Position numbers and translations under genes: made by a program | Shown here: positions 28,379 to 38,381 of the stretch, in pieces | How positions within the stretch are numbered: the stretch's first letter is position 1 | Layout of the letters: each line of letters starts with the position of its first letter | Notes under the pieces: generated by a model | Database searches by the model: none | What the model was told of the DNA's origin: nothing | Seen by the model: the letters and a program-made list of their open reading frames with translations, nothing else | NCBI GenBank assembly: GCA_021771755.1 | Contig: JAETOL010000008.1 | Coordinates: 1 to 64,000, forward strand | Reading direction: 5' to 3' | Origin: Lachnospiraceae bacterium | GTDB taxonomy: Bacteria > Bacillota > Clostridia > Lachnospirales > Lachnospiraceae | DNA: 64,000 nt

Positions 28379-30514
28379 ATGATTTATGTGATCAAAAAAG
28401 ATGGGACAAAGGAAGAATTTAATCCACAGAAGATCGTAGCTGCGGTAAATAAGTCTGCCGCAAGGATTCTGTATACATTTTCTCAGGAGGAGAAAGACTT
28501 TATCTGCCGTTTTGCGCAGGAACATGCAGATTCCCTTGGTAAAAACGAGATCCAGATTCAGGAGATGCATAATATCGTGGAAGGAGCTCTGGAAAGAGTG
28601 AATCCGGCAGTGGCAAAAAGCTATCGCGACTACCGTAATTATAAGCTGGATTTTATCCACATGATGGATGATGTGTATACCAAGAGCCAGGCAATCCGCT
28701 ATATTGGTGACAAGAGTAATGCGAATACAGACAGTGCTCTTGTAGCAACAAAGAGAAGTCTGATCTTTAACGAACTGAATAAGGAACTGTACCGTAAATT
28801 TTTTATGAACCGCAACGAGCTTCAGGCATGTAAAGATGGTTACATCTATATCCATGACCAGTCTGCCCGTCTGGATACCATGAATTGCTGCCTTTTTGAT
28901 GTGGCGTCTGTACTCAAAGGCGGATTTGAGATGGGAAATGTGTGGTATAATGAACCCAAAACCCTGGATACCGCTTTTGATGTTATGGGAGATATTGTCC
29001 TCAGTACTGCTGCTCAGCAGTATGGTGGTTTTACAGTGCCGGAGGTAGATAAGATCCTGGCTCCTTATGCACAGAAAAGTTATGATAAATATGTACAGGA
29101 ATTCCTGAAATATTCTGATCAGAGCTGGACCGGAAGGGAAGAGAAAGCAATTGAATATGCGCTGGATAAGGTTCGCAGAGATTTTGATCAGGGATGGCAG
29201 GGAATTGAGTATAAGCTGAATACAGTCGGATCTTCCAGAGGAGATTATCCGTTCGTGACGGTAACGCTGGGATTGGGAACAGGACGTTTTGAAAAAATGT
29301 GCAATATGTCCCTTCTGGAAGTACACAAAGGCGGACAGGGCAAGGACGGCCATAAAAAACCGGTTCTTTTCCCGAAAATTGTATTCCTTTATGATGAAAA
29401 TATCCATGGACCGGGACAATGCTGTGAGGATGTATTTGAGGCAGGTGTGGACTGCTCTGCCAAGACGATGTATCCGGACTGGCTGTCTATGTCAGGAAAA
29501 GGCTATATTGCCAGTATGTATAAGCAGTATGGAAAGGTGATCAGTCCGATGGGATGCCGTGCATTTTTGAGCCCCTGGTATGAAAGAGGCGGCATGTATC
29601 CGGCAGACGAGAAGGACAGCCCGGTATTTGTAGGCCGCTTTAATGTGGGCGCTGTAAGTCTTCATCTTCCGATGATCCTTGCAAAAGCACGGGCAGAGAG
29701 CAGAGACTTCTATGAAGTGCTTGATTTTTATCTGGAAATGATCCGCAACCTTCACATTCGTACCTATGAGTATCTGGGCCAGATGAGAGCATCTACCAAT
29801 CCTCTTGCATACTGTGAGGGAGGATTTTACGGCGGACATCTGCAGCCGCATGAAAAGATCGGCAAGATCCTGAAACCGATGACTGCTTCTTTTGGAATTA
29901 CAGCGCTGAATGAGCTGCAGGAGCTTTACAATGGCAAATCTATCCGCGAGGACGGACAGTTTGCTCTTGAAGTACTGAAATATATCAACAATAAGGTAAA
30001 TCAGTTCAAAGAAGAGGATGGAAACCTCTATGCAATCTACGGAACACCGGCAGAAAGTCTCTGCGGTCTTCAGGTAGAACAGTTCCGTAAGATGTATGGT
30101 ATTATCGAAGGCGTTTCCGATCGTCCTTATGTAAGCAACAGCTTCCACTGTCATGTAACAGAGGATGTGACTCCGATCGAGAAACAGGATCTGGAAGGCC
30201 GCTTCTGGGAACTCTGCAATGGCGGAAAGATCCAGTATGTCCGCTATCCGATCGGATATAATAAAGAAGCTATCCGCACACTGATCCGCAGAGCTATGGA
30301 TCTGGGATATTACGAAGGAGTAAACCTTTCTCTGGCTTACTGTGATGACTGTGGCCATGAGGAACTGGAGATGGATGTATGTCCGGTATGCGGTTCTACC
30401 AATCTGACAAAGATTGACCGTATGAACGGATACCTTTCCTACAGCCGTGTCCATGGAGATACACGTCTTAACGAGGCCAAGATGGCAGAGATCGCAGAAA
30501 GAAAATCTATGTAA
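28379..30514 (+). CDS. nrdD: Anaerobic ribonucleoside-triphosphate reductase (second, divergent paralogue)
   Basis: N-terminal ATP cone; DTMNCCLFDVASVLKGGFEMGN; C-terminal CDDCGHEELEMDVCPVCGS and RMNGYLSYSR glycyl-radical region. Confidence 0.88.
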   Translation: MIYVIKKDGTKEEFNPQKIVAAVNKSAARILYTFSQEEKDFICRFAQEHADSLGKNEIQIQEMHNIVEGALERVNPAVAKSYRDYRNYKLDFIHMMDDVYTKSQAIRYIGDKSNANTDSALVATKRSLIFNELNKELYRKFFMNRNELQACKDGYIYIHDQSARLDTMNCCLFDVASVLKGGFEMGNVWYNEPKTLDTAFDVMGDIVLSTAAQQYGGFTVPEVDKILAPYAQKSYDKYVQEFLKYSDQSWTGREEKAIEYALDKVRRDFDQGWQGIEYKLNTVGSSRGDYPFVTVTLGLGTGRFEKMCNMSLLEVHKGGQGKDGHKKPVLFPKIVFLYDENIHGPGQCCEDVFEAGVDCSAKTMYPDWLSMSGKGYIASMYKQYGKVISPMGCRAFLSPWYERGGMYPADEKDSPVFVGRFNVGAVSLHLPMILAKARAESRDFYEVLDFYLEMIRNLHIRTYEYLGQMRASTNPLAYCEGGFYGGHLQPHEKIGKILKPMTASFGITALNELQELYNGKSIREDGQFALEVLKYINNKVNQFKEEDGNLYAIYGTPAESLCGLQVEQFRKMYGIIEGVSDRPYVSNSFHCHVTEDVTPIEKQDLEGRFWELCNGGKIQYVRYPIGYNKEAIRTLIRRAMDLGYYEGVNLSLAYCDDCGHEELEMDVCPVCGSTNLTKIDRMNGYLSYSRVHGDTRLNEAKMAEIAERKSM

Positions 30515-30519
30515 ATACA

Positions 30520-30557
30520 AAAATCCCGGCAGGTTTCGCGAAACCGCCGGGATTTTT
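30520..30557. terminator. Terminator between convergent nrdD and eutJ-like gene
   Basis: AAAATCCCGGC...GCCGGGATTTTT hairpin. Confidence 0.85.
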
Positions 30558-30565
30558 CAGATGGT

Positions 30566-31399
30566 TTATTTTGTTTTTAATTCCGGAAGCTGACAGCAGT
30601 ATGCGATGCCCAGAGGGGTTACCAGAAGCGGATGGACCGGCTGATAAACTGGCAGCTTCAGCTTTTTCTCAAATACAGAAGTGAATTCCCGGAACATGGA
30701 GGAACCGCCGACTACATATACGGCAGGAACTTCATAGCCCTTCAGGAATTTCTCTGTGATCAGTGCCATTTTTTCTACCGTGGCTTTGATCACCGGGAAA
30801 ATTTCATCCTGCTTATCCGGCTGGGTCTTCAGGACTTCTGCTTCTTCATAGGGAATGCGGTAATGTCCGGCTACCGTCATGGTCATATGTGTGCCGCCGG
30901 TGGCCTCATCGTCTGTATAAATAACCTTTCCGTCTTTCAGAATACTGATTCCGGTAGTGCCGCCGCCTACATCTACAACCGCTCCATCGGTGATCTTCAG
31001 AACGGCCGATGCTGCGGTAGGCTCGTCTACGATATTTGTAACCTCGAAGCCGGCGCCTTCCAGCACATAGCCGATACTTTTGACACTGCCCTGGTTTACA
31101 CCGGGAGGAATGGCTGCTGCAGCATAGGGAAGCTCGGTTCCAAGTCTTTCTTCCAGAGTTTCTTTCAGTCTGGAAACAAGCTGTACAGACTCATAATAAT
31201 TGACGATCACTCCGTCCTGGATTGCATGAGAAGGAGCAGAGATTCCGGCGATGGGGCGGTTGGAAGTGTCCACTACAGCAAGGACTGTGTTGGCTGTTCC
31301 AAGATCCACTCCTACTTTTAATCGTCCTCTGTATTTTTTGCATTCGCCTGTGCGGACAAGTTCTGCAAAATTTGACAGTGTTCTGCTTTTTAAATCCAT
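30566..31399 (-). CDS. eutJ: EutJ-family Hsp70-like protein
   Basis: VGVDLGTANTVLAVVD, AIPPGVNQGSVKSIGYVLEGAGFEV, VVDVGGGTTGISILKDGKVIYTDDEATGGTHMTMTVAG, VVGGSSM. Confidence 0.85.
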   Translation of the reverse strand: MDLKSRTLSNFAELVRTGECKKYRGRLKVGVDLGTANTVLAVVDTSNRPIAGISAPSHAIQDGVIVNYYESVQLVSRLKETLEERLGTELPYAAAAIPPGVNQGSVKSIGYVLEGAGFEVTNIVDEPTAASAVLKITDGAVVDVGGGTTGISILKDGKVIYTDDEATGGTHMTMTVAGHYRIPYEEAEVLKTQPDKQDEIFPVIKATVEKMALITEKFLKGYEVPAVYVVGGSSMFREFTSVFEKKLKLPVYQPVHPLLVTPLGIAYCCQLPELKTK

Positions 31400-31445
31400 T
31401 TTGGTACTCCGTTTTACGGCTGCTTATTCTTACAGCAGCTGTTTT

Positions 31446-32378
31446 TTATTTTATGATGGTTCCGGTTTTTTCTTTATATCCTTCTTCGGCATGAGCAATA
31501 TCGGTGATAATAGCACGTCTGCCTTCGCCTTTTTCAATGAAGGAAAGTCCGGCTTCGATTTTGGGGAGCATGGAACCCTTTGCAAACTGACCGGCTTCTA
31601 CATATTTATGTGCATCTTCTGCTGACAGGGTGCCAAGAAGCTCTTCTTTTTCAGTGCCCATGTTCAGGCTGACTTTTTCTACACTTGTGAGAATGAGAAG
31701 AGTGTCTGCATTTAATTCTTCAGCGAGAAGTCCGCTGGCAAGATCTTTTTCGATAATGGCGCTGGCTCCATGAAGCTCAATGCCCTGCTCCAGAACCGGG
31801 ATTCCGCCGCCGCCTGCTGCGATCACGATCTGTTCGGCTGCAGTCAGTGCGCGTACAGTTTCAAGCTCCACAATACGCTGGGGCTTCGGAGAAGCCAGGA
31901 TTCTCCGGAACTGTCCTTCGGAGATTTCCGTTACATAATTTCCTTTTTCTTCTTCTGTTTCTGCTTCTTCGGCAGTCAGTACACGGCCGATGATCTTTTC
32001 CGGTTCTGCAAAAGCGTCATCATAGGGATCGATGACTACCTGGGTAAGTACGGTTGCCACCGGTTTATAAATACCGCGGGAGAGAAGCTCTGCGCGGATC
32101 GCATTCTGCAGGTCATAGCCGATATATCCCTGGCTCATTGCGGAACATACAGACATAGGGGCAAACGTATATTTCGGATGTGCCTTACCGAATTCATTCA
32201 TTGCAGTGTGGATCATACCTACCTGAGGTCCGTTGCTGTGGGAGATCACTACATTTGTGCCGTCTTCAACCAGATCGGCAATCGCTTTTGCCGCTGCCTT
32301 GGTGGCAATTTTCTGTTCCGGCAGGGTGGTTCCCAGTGCCTTGTGTCCTAATGCAACTACTACAGTTTTTTCGCTCAT
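31446..32378 (-). CDS. arcC: Carbamate kinase
   Basis: VVALGHKALG, SHSNGPQVGMI, VIAAGGGGIPVLE, IEKDLASGLLAEELNADTLLILT. Confidence 0.93.
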   Translation of the reverse strand: MSEKTVVVALGHKALGTTLPEQKIATKAAAKAIADLVEDGTNVVISHSNGPQVGMIHTAMNEFGKAHPKYTFAPMSVCSAMSQGYIGYDLQNAIRAELLSRGIYKPVATVLTQVVIDPYDDAFAEPEKIIGRVLTAEEAETEEEKGNYVTEISEGQFRRILASPKPQRIVELETVRALTAAEQIVIAAGGGGIPVLEQGIELHGASAIIEKDLASGLLAEELNADTLLILTSVEKVSLNMGTEKEELLGTLSAEDAHKYVEAGQFAKGSMLPKIEAGLSFIEKGEGRRAIITDIAHAEEGYKEKTGTIIK

Positions 32379-32537
32379 AGGAATTCCTCATTTCTTTTTC
32401 GTTTTGGATAACCCTAATTATAAAAGAATGAAGATGGAATTGCAATAGAGGATTAAAGATGAAGGCATTTACACATTAAAAAAACGATGGACGAAAGCAG
32501 AACGGAATATATACTTGCTGATTGGAACGGCGAGGCA

Positions 32538-32577
32538 AAGGAAAAGCCGCCTGTTTTCACAGACGGCCGTTTTCCTT
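32538..32577. other. Long imperfect hairpin upstream of arcC
   Basis: AAGGAAAAGCCGCCTGT TTTC ACAGACGGCCGTTTTCCTT, 2-nt bulge and one mismatch. Confidence 0.55.
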
Positions 32578-32768
32578 AACTTTTTTGAGGGGGGAGATAG
32601 AGAGTGGTTATTCATCTATCCAAAACATATTATATCGGAGAATTGTGTGCAAAGTGTGTACTGTTTCTAAAAGAAATAGAAAAAATATAAAGAAAAATTA
32701 AATTAAAAGGATTTTTATCCTCGTCTATTGTTTATTTTTTCAAACCATGTTACAGTAAAAACATTCAG

Positions 32769-32925
32769 CCCGCAGTCTGCGGGTGCGTAACGGCAGATGC
32801 CTGTTTCGGGGGTGTTTGACAGCTGTCTGCAGTATATTTCTTAGTGCCGTGTCGGCACACATTCCAATCAGTTCCTTATTATAAATGACTGTTAAATGAC
32901 TGCTTTGGCAGGAGTTTTTTCCTGC
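32769..32925 (+). other. Cluster of inverted repeats in intergenic region upstream of surface protein (unclassified)
   Basis: CCCGCAGTCTGCGGG (32769-32783), GTGCCGTGTCGGCAC (32844-32858), GCAGG...CCTGC (32908-32925). Confidence 0.45.
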
Positions 32926-33058
32926 GGCAAAAAAGAAAAGAAAGGGGAGATGCCATTGTCCTTGGAGAAAAACAGGAGAAAAACGGGGCGGATCATATGC
33001 TGCAGAAGATCTGTGCTCCGGAAACGATAAGCACTGCAGCAGAAAGAGAGCGGATATT

Positions 33059-34465
33059 ATGAAAAAAAGAATATGGCACAGGATACAAAGGATCGGTCTG
33101 GCGGCAATGATTGCCGGAAGTGTTCTGATATCCGGAAGTGTTCAGGCACAGACGGTAAATGAAGAAAATCCTATTTCTGTAGATTTGGGATATGAAGAAA
33201 ACGTCCAAGGACAGGAAGCAGAGTCCGTGGAGGAAGAATGCATGGATATACCATTACAGGAAGGAACGGGAGATTTTTTGGAGAATGAAGGAGTTTTGGG
33301 CGATTCTGTAGAGATACAGGAAGAAATCGCAGAAGGAGACACCGGAGAGCAGGAGGAACCTACAGAAGGAGATGCCGAAGACCGGGGAGAGATTATGGAA
33401 GGAGATGACGAAGATCAGGAGGAATCTACAGAAGGAGATGTCGAAGACCAGGGAGAAACTGAGGATGAGGAACCGGGGAAACTTCCTGAATTATCGGAAC
33501 CCACAGAGACAGCTTCGTTTATGCTGACAGTGGAGGCAGTTCCGGATACTGCGGCAGCAGGAAGAAAGCTTCTGTATGAGGTTCAGGTGGAAAATACAGG
33601 AAACCTTCCATTTAAATCCATACGATTTACTGAAATTCTGGAAGAGGACTGGTCTGTAATCTGGGAGAAGGAAAGTGGAGAAGAGATGACGGAACCAGTG
33701 TTGGGATGGCTGGAGCCCGAAGAAAAAAGAATCTGCTACCTGGGTGTACCTGTGCCGGAAGACTGGACAAAATCTGTGAAGCTAGAATTGTCTGCAGAAG
33801 GGGAAGCTGTGGTGGAGGAAGTCTCAGAGGAAACTCTGTCTGTTATAAGACAAACGGAGATTTTAACAGAGATCACGCCTTTGAAAGTGGATTTCCAGGT
33901 GACAAAAACTGCGGATCGTACAGTGGCAGTACCAGGCGACCGTGTTTTATTCAGGATCTGTATTCGAAATACAGGTGAACGGACTCTGCATTCTGTTGTA
34001 ACAACAGAAAAATTTCAGTTGGAAAAGGTGACGGCTGTATTTCTGGAGCAGGATGGGGTGATCTTAAACAATACAAAGACGAAGGCACTGATACGAAGGC
34101 TGGATCCGGGAAGATCCATAAGCCTTCAGGCAGTCGTTGTTCTGCCGGAAAAGCTGACAGAAAAGAAACTGATCAATGAGGTGGAGGTTGTTTCTAAAGA
34201 AACAGGAGAAAGGGTGATTACATCTCAGGCGGAATTACAGATACAGGCAGAAGAACAGCAAGAAGAGAGATTAGAGCCTGACAATTGTCTGCGGGAAACA
34301 GATATCTGTAATACAGGACAGAGCCGCCCGATATCTGCAAATCCTAAAACAGGAGATGTATCTGATTGTCAGAGTATGAAAGAAAACGCAGGGCTGGCGC
34401 TGTTAATGATGGGTGTTTTGTCTGCAGTACGTATAAAAAGGAAACGGTGCGGCACAGAGGAATAA
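33059..34465 (+). CDS. Sortase-anchored surface protein with acidic repeats and DUF11-like domains
   Basis: Signal peptide; two NTG-containing DUF11-like segments; C-terminal NPKTGD, hydrophobic stretch, RIKRKR tail. Confidence 0.75.
   Translation: MKKRIWHRIQRIGLAAMIAGSVLISGSVQAQTVNEENPISVDLGYEENVQGQEAESVEEECMDIPLQEGTGDFLENEGVLGDSVEIQEEIAEGDTGEQEEPTEGDAEDRGEIMEGDDEDQEESTEGDVEDQGETEDEEPGKLPELSEPTETASFMLTVEAVPDTAAAGRKLLYEVQVENTGNLPFKSIRFTEILEEDWSVIWEKESGEEMTEPVLGWLEPEEKRICYLGVPVPEDWTKSVKLELSAEGEAVVEEVSEETLSVIRQTEILTEITPLKVDFQVTKTADRTVAVPGDRVLFRICIRNTGERTLHSVVTTEKFQLEKVTAVFLEQDGVILNNTKTKALIRRLDPGRSISLQAVVVLPEKLTEKKLINEVEVVSKETGERVITSQAELQIQAEEQQEERLEPDNCLRETDICNTGQSRPISANPKTGDVSDCQSMKENAGLALLMMGVLSAVRIKRKRCGTEE
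33329..33460 (+). repeat. Four tandem 33-nt (11-aa) acidic repeats
   Basis: AEGDTGEQEEP / TEGDAEDRGEI / MEGDDEDQEES / TEGDVEDQGET. Confidence 0.85.
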
Positions 34466-34645
34466 AAACGAAAGATTGAAAACGCTACCTGTGTGTGATA
34501 TTCTATAAAAGAGTATATCAAATGCATTGGGATTCGAAGAAGTATGTCTGTGAAAGCGGAGCAGGATCCCATGCCGGGACTCACAGGCGAGTCTTGAATT
34601 ATCGGCAGAAAATCAGCCGTATGCTTCTTGGAGGGAAGATTAAAA

Positions 34646-36115
34646 ATGAAAGTATCAGCACTGTTAGAACGTATAGAATACACCTGCTGTCAGGGAAGTA
34701 TCGAGCAGGAAGTAAGTACCGTTGTCTATGATTCCCGCAAGGTACAGGAGAATTCTCTTTTCATCTGTATCCGCGGAGCTGTTGTGGACGGACATAAATT
34801 TATTCCGGATGTGATCGCCAGAGGTGCCAGGACACTTGTGGTGGAAGAAGAAGTCCAGGTTCCTGAGGACGTTACCGTGATCCTGGTAAAAGATACCCGC
34901 TACGCAATGGCATTTATTTCTGCCGCATATTTTGGCTATCCGGCGGAGCAGCTGAAAACCATTGGGATTACAGGAACCAAAGGAAAAACCACGACCACCT
35001 ATATGGTGAAATCTATTCTGGAGAATGCCGGATATAAAGTGGGACTGATCGGTACCATTGAAGCCATTATCGGAGATGAGGTGATCCCGGCTGCAAATAC
35101 GACTCCGGAATCCTATGTAGTACAGGAATATTTCCGCAGAATGGCAGATGCAGGCTGTGACTGTGTGGTTATGGAGGTTTCTTCTCAGGGACTGATGCTC
35201 CACAGAACACAGGGATTTGTTTTTGATTATGGTATTTTTACAAACATTGAGCCGGATCATATCGGACCTAATGAACATAGAGATTTTGATCATTATCTTT
35301 CCTGTAAATCGATGCTCCTGCGTCAGTGCAGAGTGGGAATCGTGAACAGAGATGATGAGCACTTTGACAGGATCATTGAAGGTCATACATGTCAACTGGA
35401 AACCTATGGTTTTTCTCCAAATGCAGATCTGCGCGCAGAGGATGCCCATATGGTAGGCGGAAAAGGATATCTGGGTATTTCTTATCAGCTGAAAGGGCTG
35501 ATGGAGTTTCCGGTAGAGATAGATATTCCGGGAAAATTCAGTATTTATAATTCCCTGACTGCGATTGCAATCTGCCGTCACTTCCAGGTTTCCAAAGAAA
35601 ATATCATCCGCGCCCTGAAGGTTGCCAGAGTAAAAGGCAGAATCGAGACGATCAAAGTATCTGATGAGTTTACGTTGATGATCGATTACGCACACAATGC
35701 AATGGCATTGGAAAGCCTTCTGACAACACTGAGAGAATATCATCCTCACAGACTGGTATGCCTTTTTGGATGCGGAGGAAATCGAGCCAGATCACGCCGG
35801 TATGAAATGGGAGAAGTGTCCGGACGACTTGCAGATCTGACAATTATCACTTCAGACAATCCAAGGTTTGAAGAACCCCAGGCGATCATTGATGATATTA
35901 AAACCGGTATTTCCCGCACAGAAGGGAAATACGTGGAGATCATTGACAGAAAAGAGGCGATTGCCTATGCGATCCATCATGGCGAACCGGGAGATATTAT
36001 TATACTTGCCGGTAAGGGGCATGAAGATTACCAGGAGATCCAGGGAAAGAAATATCCAATGGATGAGCGTGTTCTGATCGCAGAAATACTTGAAGAGGAT
36101 AACAGACAGAATTGA
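34646..36115 (+). CDS. murE: UDP-N-acetylmuramoyl-tripeptide synthetase (probable meso-DAP type)
   Basis: GITGTKGKTTTTYM, TPESYVVQ, DYAHN, DNPR motif associated with DAP-adding MurE. Confidence 0.93.
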   Translation: MKVSALLERIEYTCCQGSIEQEVSTVVYDSRKVQENSLFICIRGAVVDGHKFIPDVIARGARTLVVEEEVQVPEDVTVILVKDTRYAMAFISAAYFGYPAEQLKTIGITGTKGKTTTTYMVKSILENAGYKVGLIGTIEAIIGDEVIPAANTTPESYVVQEYFRRMADAGCDCVVMEVSSQGLMLHRTQGFVFDYGIFTNIEPDHIGPNEHRDFDHYLSCKSMLLRQCRVGIVNRDDEHFDRIIEGHTCQLETYGFSPNADLRAEDAHMVGGKGYLGISYQLKGLMEFPVEIDIPGKFSIYNSLTAIAICRHFQVSKENIIRALKVARVKGRIETIKVSDEFTLMIDYAHNAMALESLLTTLREYHPHRLVCLFGCGGNRARSRRYEMGEVSGRLADLTIITSDNPRFEEPQAIIDDIKTGISRTEGKYVEIIDRKEAIAYAIHHGEPGDIIILAGKGHEDYQEIQGKKYPMDERVLIAEILEEDNRQN

Positions 36116-36134
36116 CGGAAGAAAGAGAGTTTGC

Positions 36135-38354
36135 ATGATTTATGCGGATATCATCGTGGATATCTCCCATGAAAAGCTGGACCGCAGCTTTCAGTATCTG
36201 GTTCCGGAAGAACTGGAGGGAGAAATCCGCATTGGAATGGTTGCGGCCATTCCTTTTGGAAATGGAAACTGTGAACGAAAGGGGTATGTGATCGGTCTTT
36301 CGGAAAAGCCAAAGATCTCTCCGGACAAGATGAAGTCTCTTTTGAGACTGGTAAGCAGTGAAGAAACTACGGAGACCCGGCTTGTTTCTCTGGCAGCATG
36401 GATGAGTGAGAGATACGGAGCCACTATGGCTCAGTCTTTAAAGACCGTCATTCCGCTGAGAGAAAAGGTACGGGCAAAGGAAAAGAGGCTTTTGTACCTG
36501 AACATAGACAAAAAGAAAGCAGAAGAACTGGCAGAAGCTTTGGAATCTGGAAGATGCAAGGCTAGAGCACGAGTAATCCGTGCGCTGCTGGAGAATGAAG
36601 TGCTGGATTACACACAGGCCTGTGCAGAACTGAAGATCACAGCTGCAGTATTGAAACCGCTGATCGCACAGGGAGCTGTCCGTATAGAACAGGATGAGAT
36701 CTACCGGATGTCTGTGAATGGAGACAATATTCCCCGGGAACAAAGATCCCTGCTTACTCCTGTACAGCAGAATGCACTGGAACAGATCCAGAAGGAATGG
36801 GAAAAACCTGTGCCGCGTCCAGTGGTCCTTCATGGCGTTACCGGAAGCGGGAAAACACAGGTCTATATGAAATTGATCGAACAGGTTATTGCAGAGGGCA
36901 GACAGGTGATTATGCTGATTCCGGAAATTGCCCTGACCTACCAGACAGTAAGACGATTTTACGGATGGTTCGGGGATAAGGTTTCTGTATTAAATTCCAG
37001 ACTTTCTCAGGGAGAGCGATACGACCAGTTCAAAAGAGCGCGGCGAGGTGAGATTCAGATCATGGTGGGCCCGCGCTCCGCACTTTTTACACCTTTTTCC
37101 AGATTGGGGCTTATTATTATTGATGAAGAACACGAACAGACCTATAAAAGCGAAAGCAGTCCCAGATACCATGCGCGTGAAACAGCGGTACAGCGTGCAT
37201 TTATGGAAGGGGCAAAAGTAGTGCTTGGCTCTGCAACCCCGTCTCTGGAAGCCTATACAAAAACAGTATCCGGAGAGTTTGCCCTGGTGGAAATGAATGC
37301 AAGGTTTGGAGATCGTCCTCTTCCTCATGTATCTGTCGTAGACCTAAGAGAAGAATTAAAAGCAGGAAATCGTTCTATTCTCAGCAGAGCGCTTAAGGAA
37401 GCAATAGAGGAAAGGCTGAAAGCCGGAGAACAGGCCATGCTGTTCCTGAACCGCAGAGGTTATGCCGGATTTGTATCCTGTCGTTCCTGCGGACAGGTAC
37501 TAAAATGTCCCCATTGTGATGTGGCTCTTTCTGAACATAACAATGGAAAGATGATCTGTCATTATTGCGGATATCAGCAGCCAAAGGCAGAAATCTGTCC
37601 TTCCTGCGGATCTCCGTACATTGGAGGCTTCAAGGCAGGGACGCAGCAGATAGAGCAGGTTCTGAGCAAGAAGTTTCCAAAAGCCAGGATTCTGAGAATG
37701 GACTACGATACAACCAGAGCAAAAGGAAGCTATGAGGAAATACTGGCATCTTTTGCAGCTCATGAAGCAGACATTCTGATAGGAACACAGATGATCGTAA
37801 AAGGCCATGATTTTCCGGAGGTAACTCTGGTGGGAGCTGTGGCGGCAGATCTTTCGCTGAACATGGCAGATTATCGCTGCGGCGAAAGAACATTTCAGCT
37901 TCTTACCCAGGCCGTGGGACGATCTGGAAGAGGCCGTAAGCCGGGTGAGGCGTTTATTCAGACTTATCATCCGGAACATTACAGTATACAGGCCGCAGCA
38001 GATCAGGATTATCAGCGGTTTTATCAGGAAGAGATGAGTTACCGGATGCTTTTGGATTATCCTCCGGCAGCTCATATGCTTTCAATTCTTGCAAGTGGGC
38101 AGGATGAAGAACTTCTGGAAAAAGGAATGGAATTTCTCAGGAAATTTGTGGAAAGAATAAGCCCCGGAGACAGCCTTCATATCATTGGGCCGGCGTGGGC
38201 GGCAGTAGGAAAGGTAAATGATGTATACCGTAAAGTCCTTTATATGAAACATACAGAAGAAAACATACTGATGAACATAAAAAATAAAATTCAAAAATAT
38301 ATAGAGATTAATTCCGGTTTTCGGAAATTATATATAATGTTTGATTACCAATGA
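36135..38354 (+). CDS. priA: Primosomal protein N' (PriA helicase)
   Basis: LHGVTGSGKTQVYM, IIIDEEHEQTYK, Cys-rich zinc region CRSCGQVLKCPHCD...CHYCG...CPSCGS. Confidence 0.95.
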   Translation: MIYADIIVDISHEKLDRSFQYLVPEELEGEIRIGMVAAIPFGNGNCERKGYVIGLSEKPKISPDKMKSLLRLVSSEETTETRLVSLAAWMSERYGATMAQSLKTVIPLREKVRAKEKRLLYLNIDKKKAEELAEALESGRCKARARVIRALLENEVLDYTQACAELKITAAVLKPLIAQGAVRIEQDEIYRMSVNGDNIPREQRSLLTPVQQNALEQIQKEWEKPVPRPVVLHGVTGSGKTQVYMKLIEQVIAEGRQVIMLIPEIALTYQTVRRFYGWFGDKVSVLNSRLSQGERYDQFKRARRGEIQIMVGPRSALFTPFSRLGLIIIDEEHEQTYKSESSPRYHARETAVQRAFMEGAKVVLGSATPSLEAYTKTVSGEFALVEMNARFGDRPLPHVSVVDLREELKAGNRSILSRALKEAIEERLKAGEQAMLFLNRRGYAGFVSCRSCGQVLKCPHCDVALSEHNNGKMICHYCGYQQPKAEICPSCGSPYIGGFKAGTQQIEQVLSKKFPKARILRMDYDTTRAKGSYEEILASFAAHEADILIGTQMIVKGHDFPEVTLVGAVAADLSLNMADYRCGERTFQLLTQAVGRSGRGRKPGEAFIQTYHPEHYSIQAAADQDYQRFYQEEMSYRMLLDYPPAAHMLSILASGQDEELLEKGMEFLRKFVERISPGDSLHIIGPAWAAVGKVNDVYRKVLYMKHTEENILMNIKNKIQKYIEINSGFRKLYIMFDYQ

Positions 38355-38381
38355 TGATTATATAGAAAAGGAGAAATGATT

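Noticed and set aside
28298-30520. Minus-strand ORFs (373 and 342 aa) opposite the second nrdD
   Set aside because: Shadow ORFs of a clear NrdD; no domain-like content
34664-35749. 361-aa minus-strand ORF opposite murE
   Set aside because: Shadow ORF of a clear MurE
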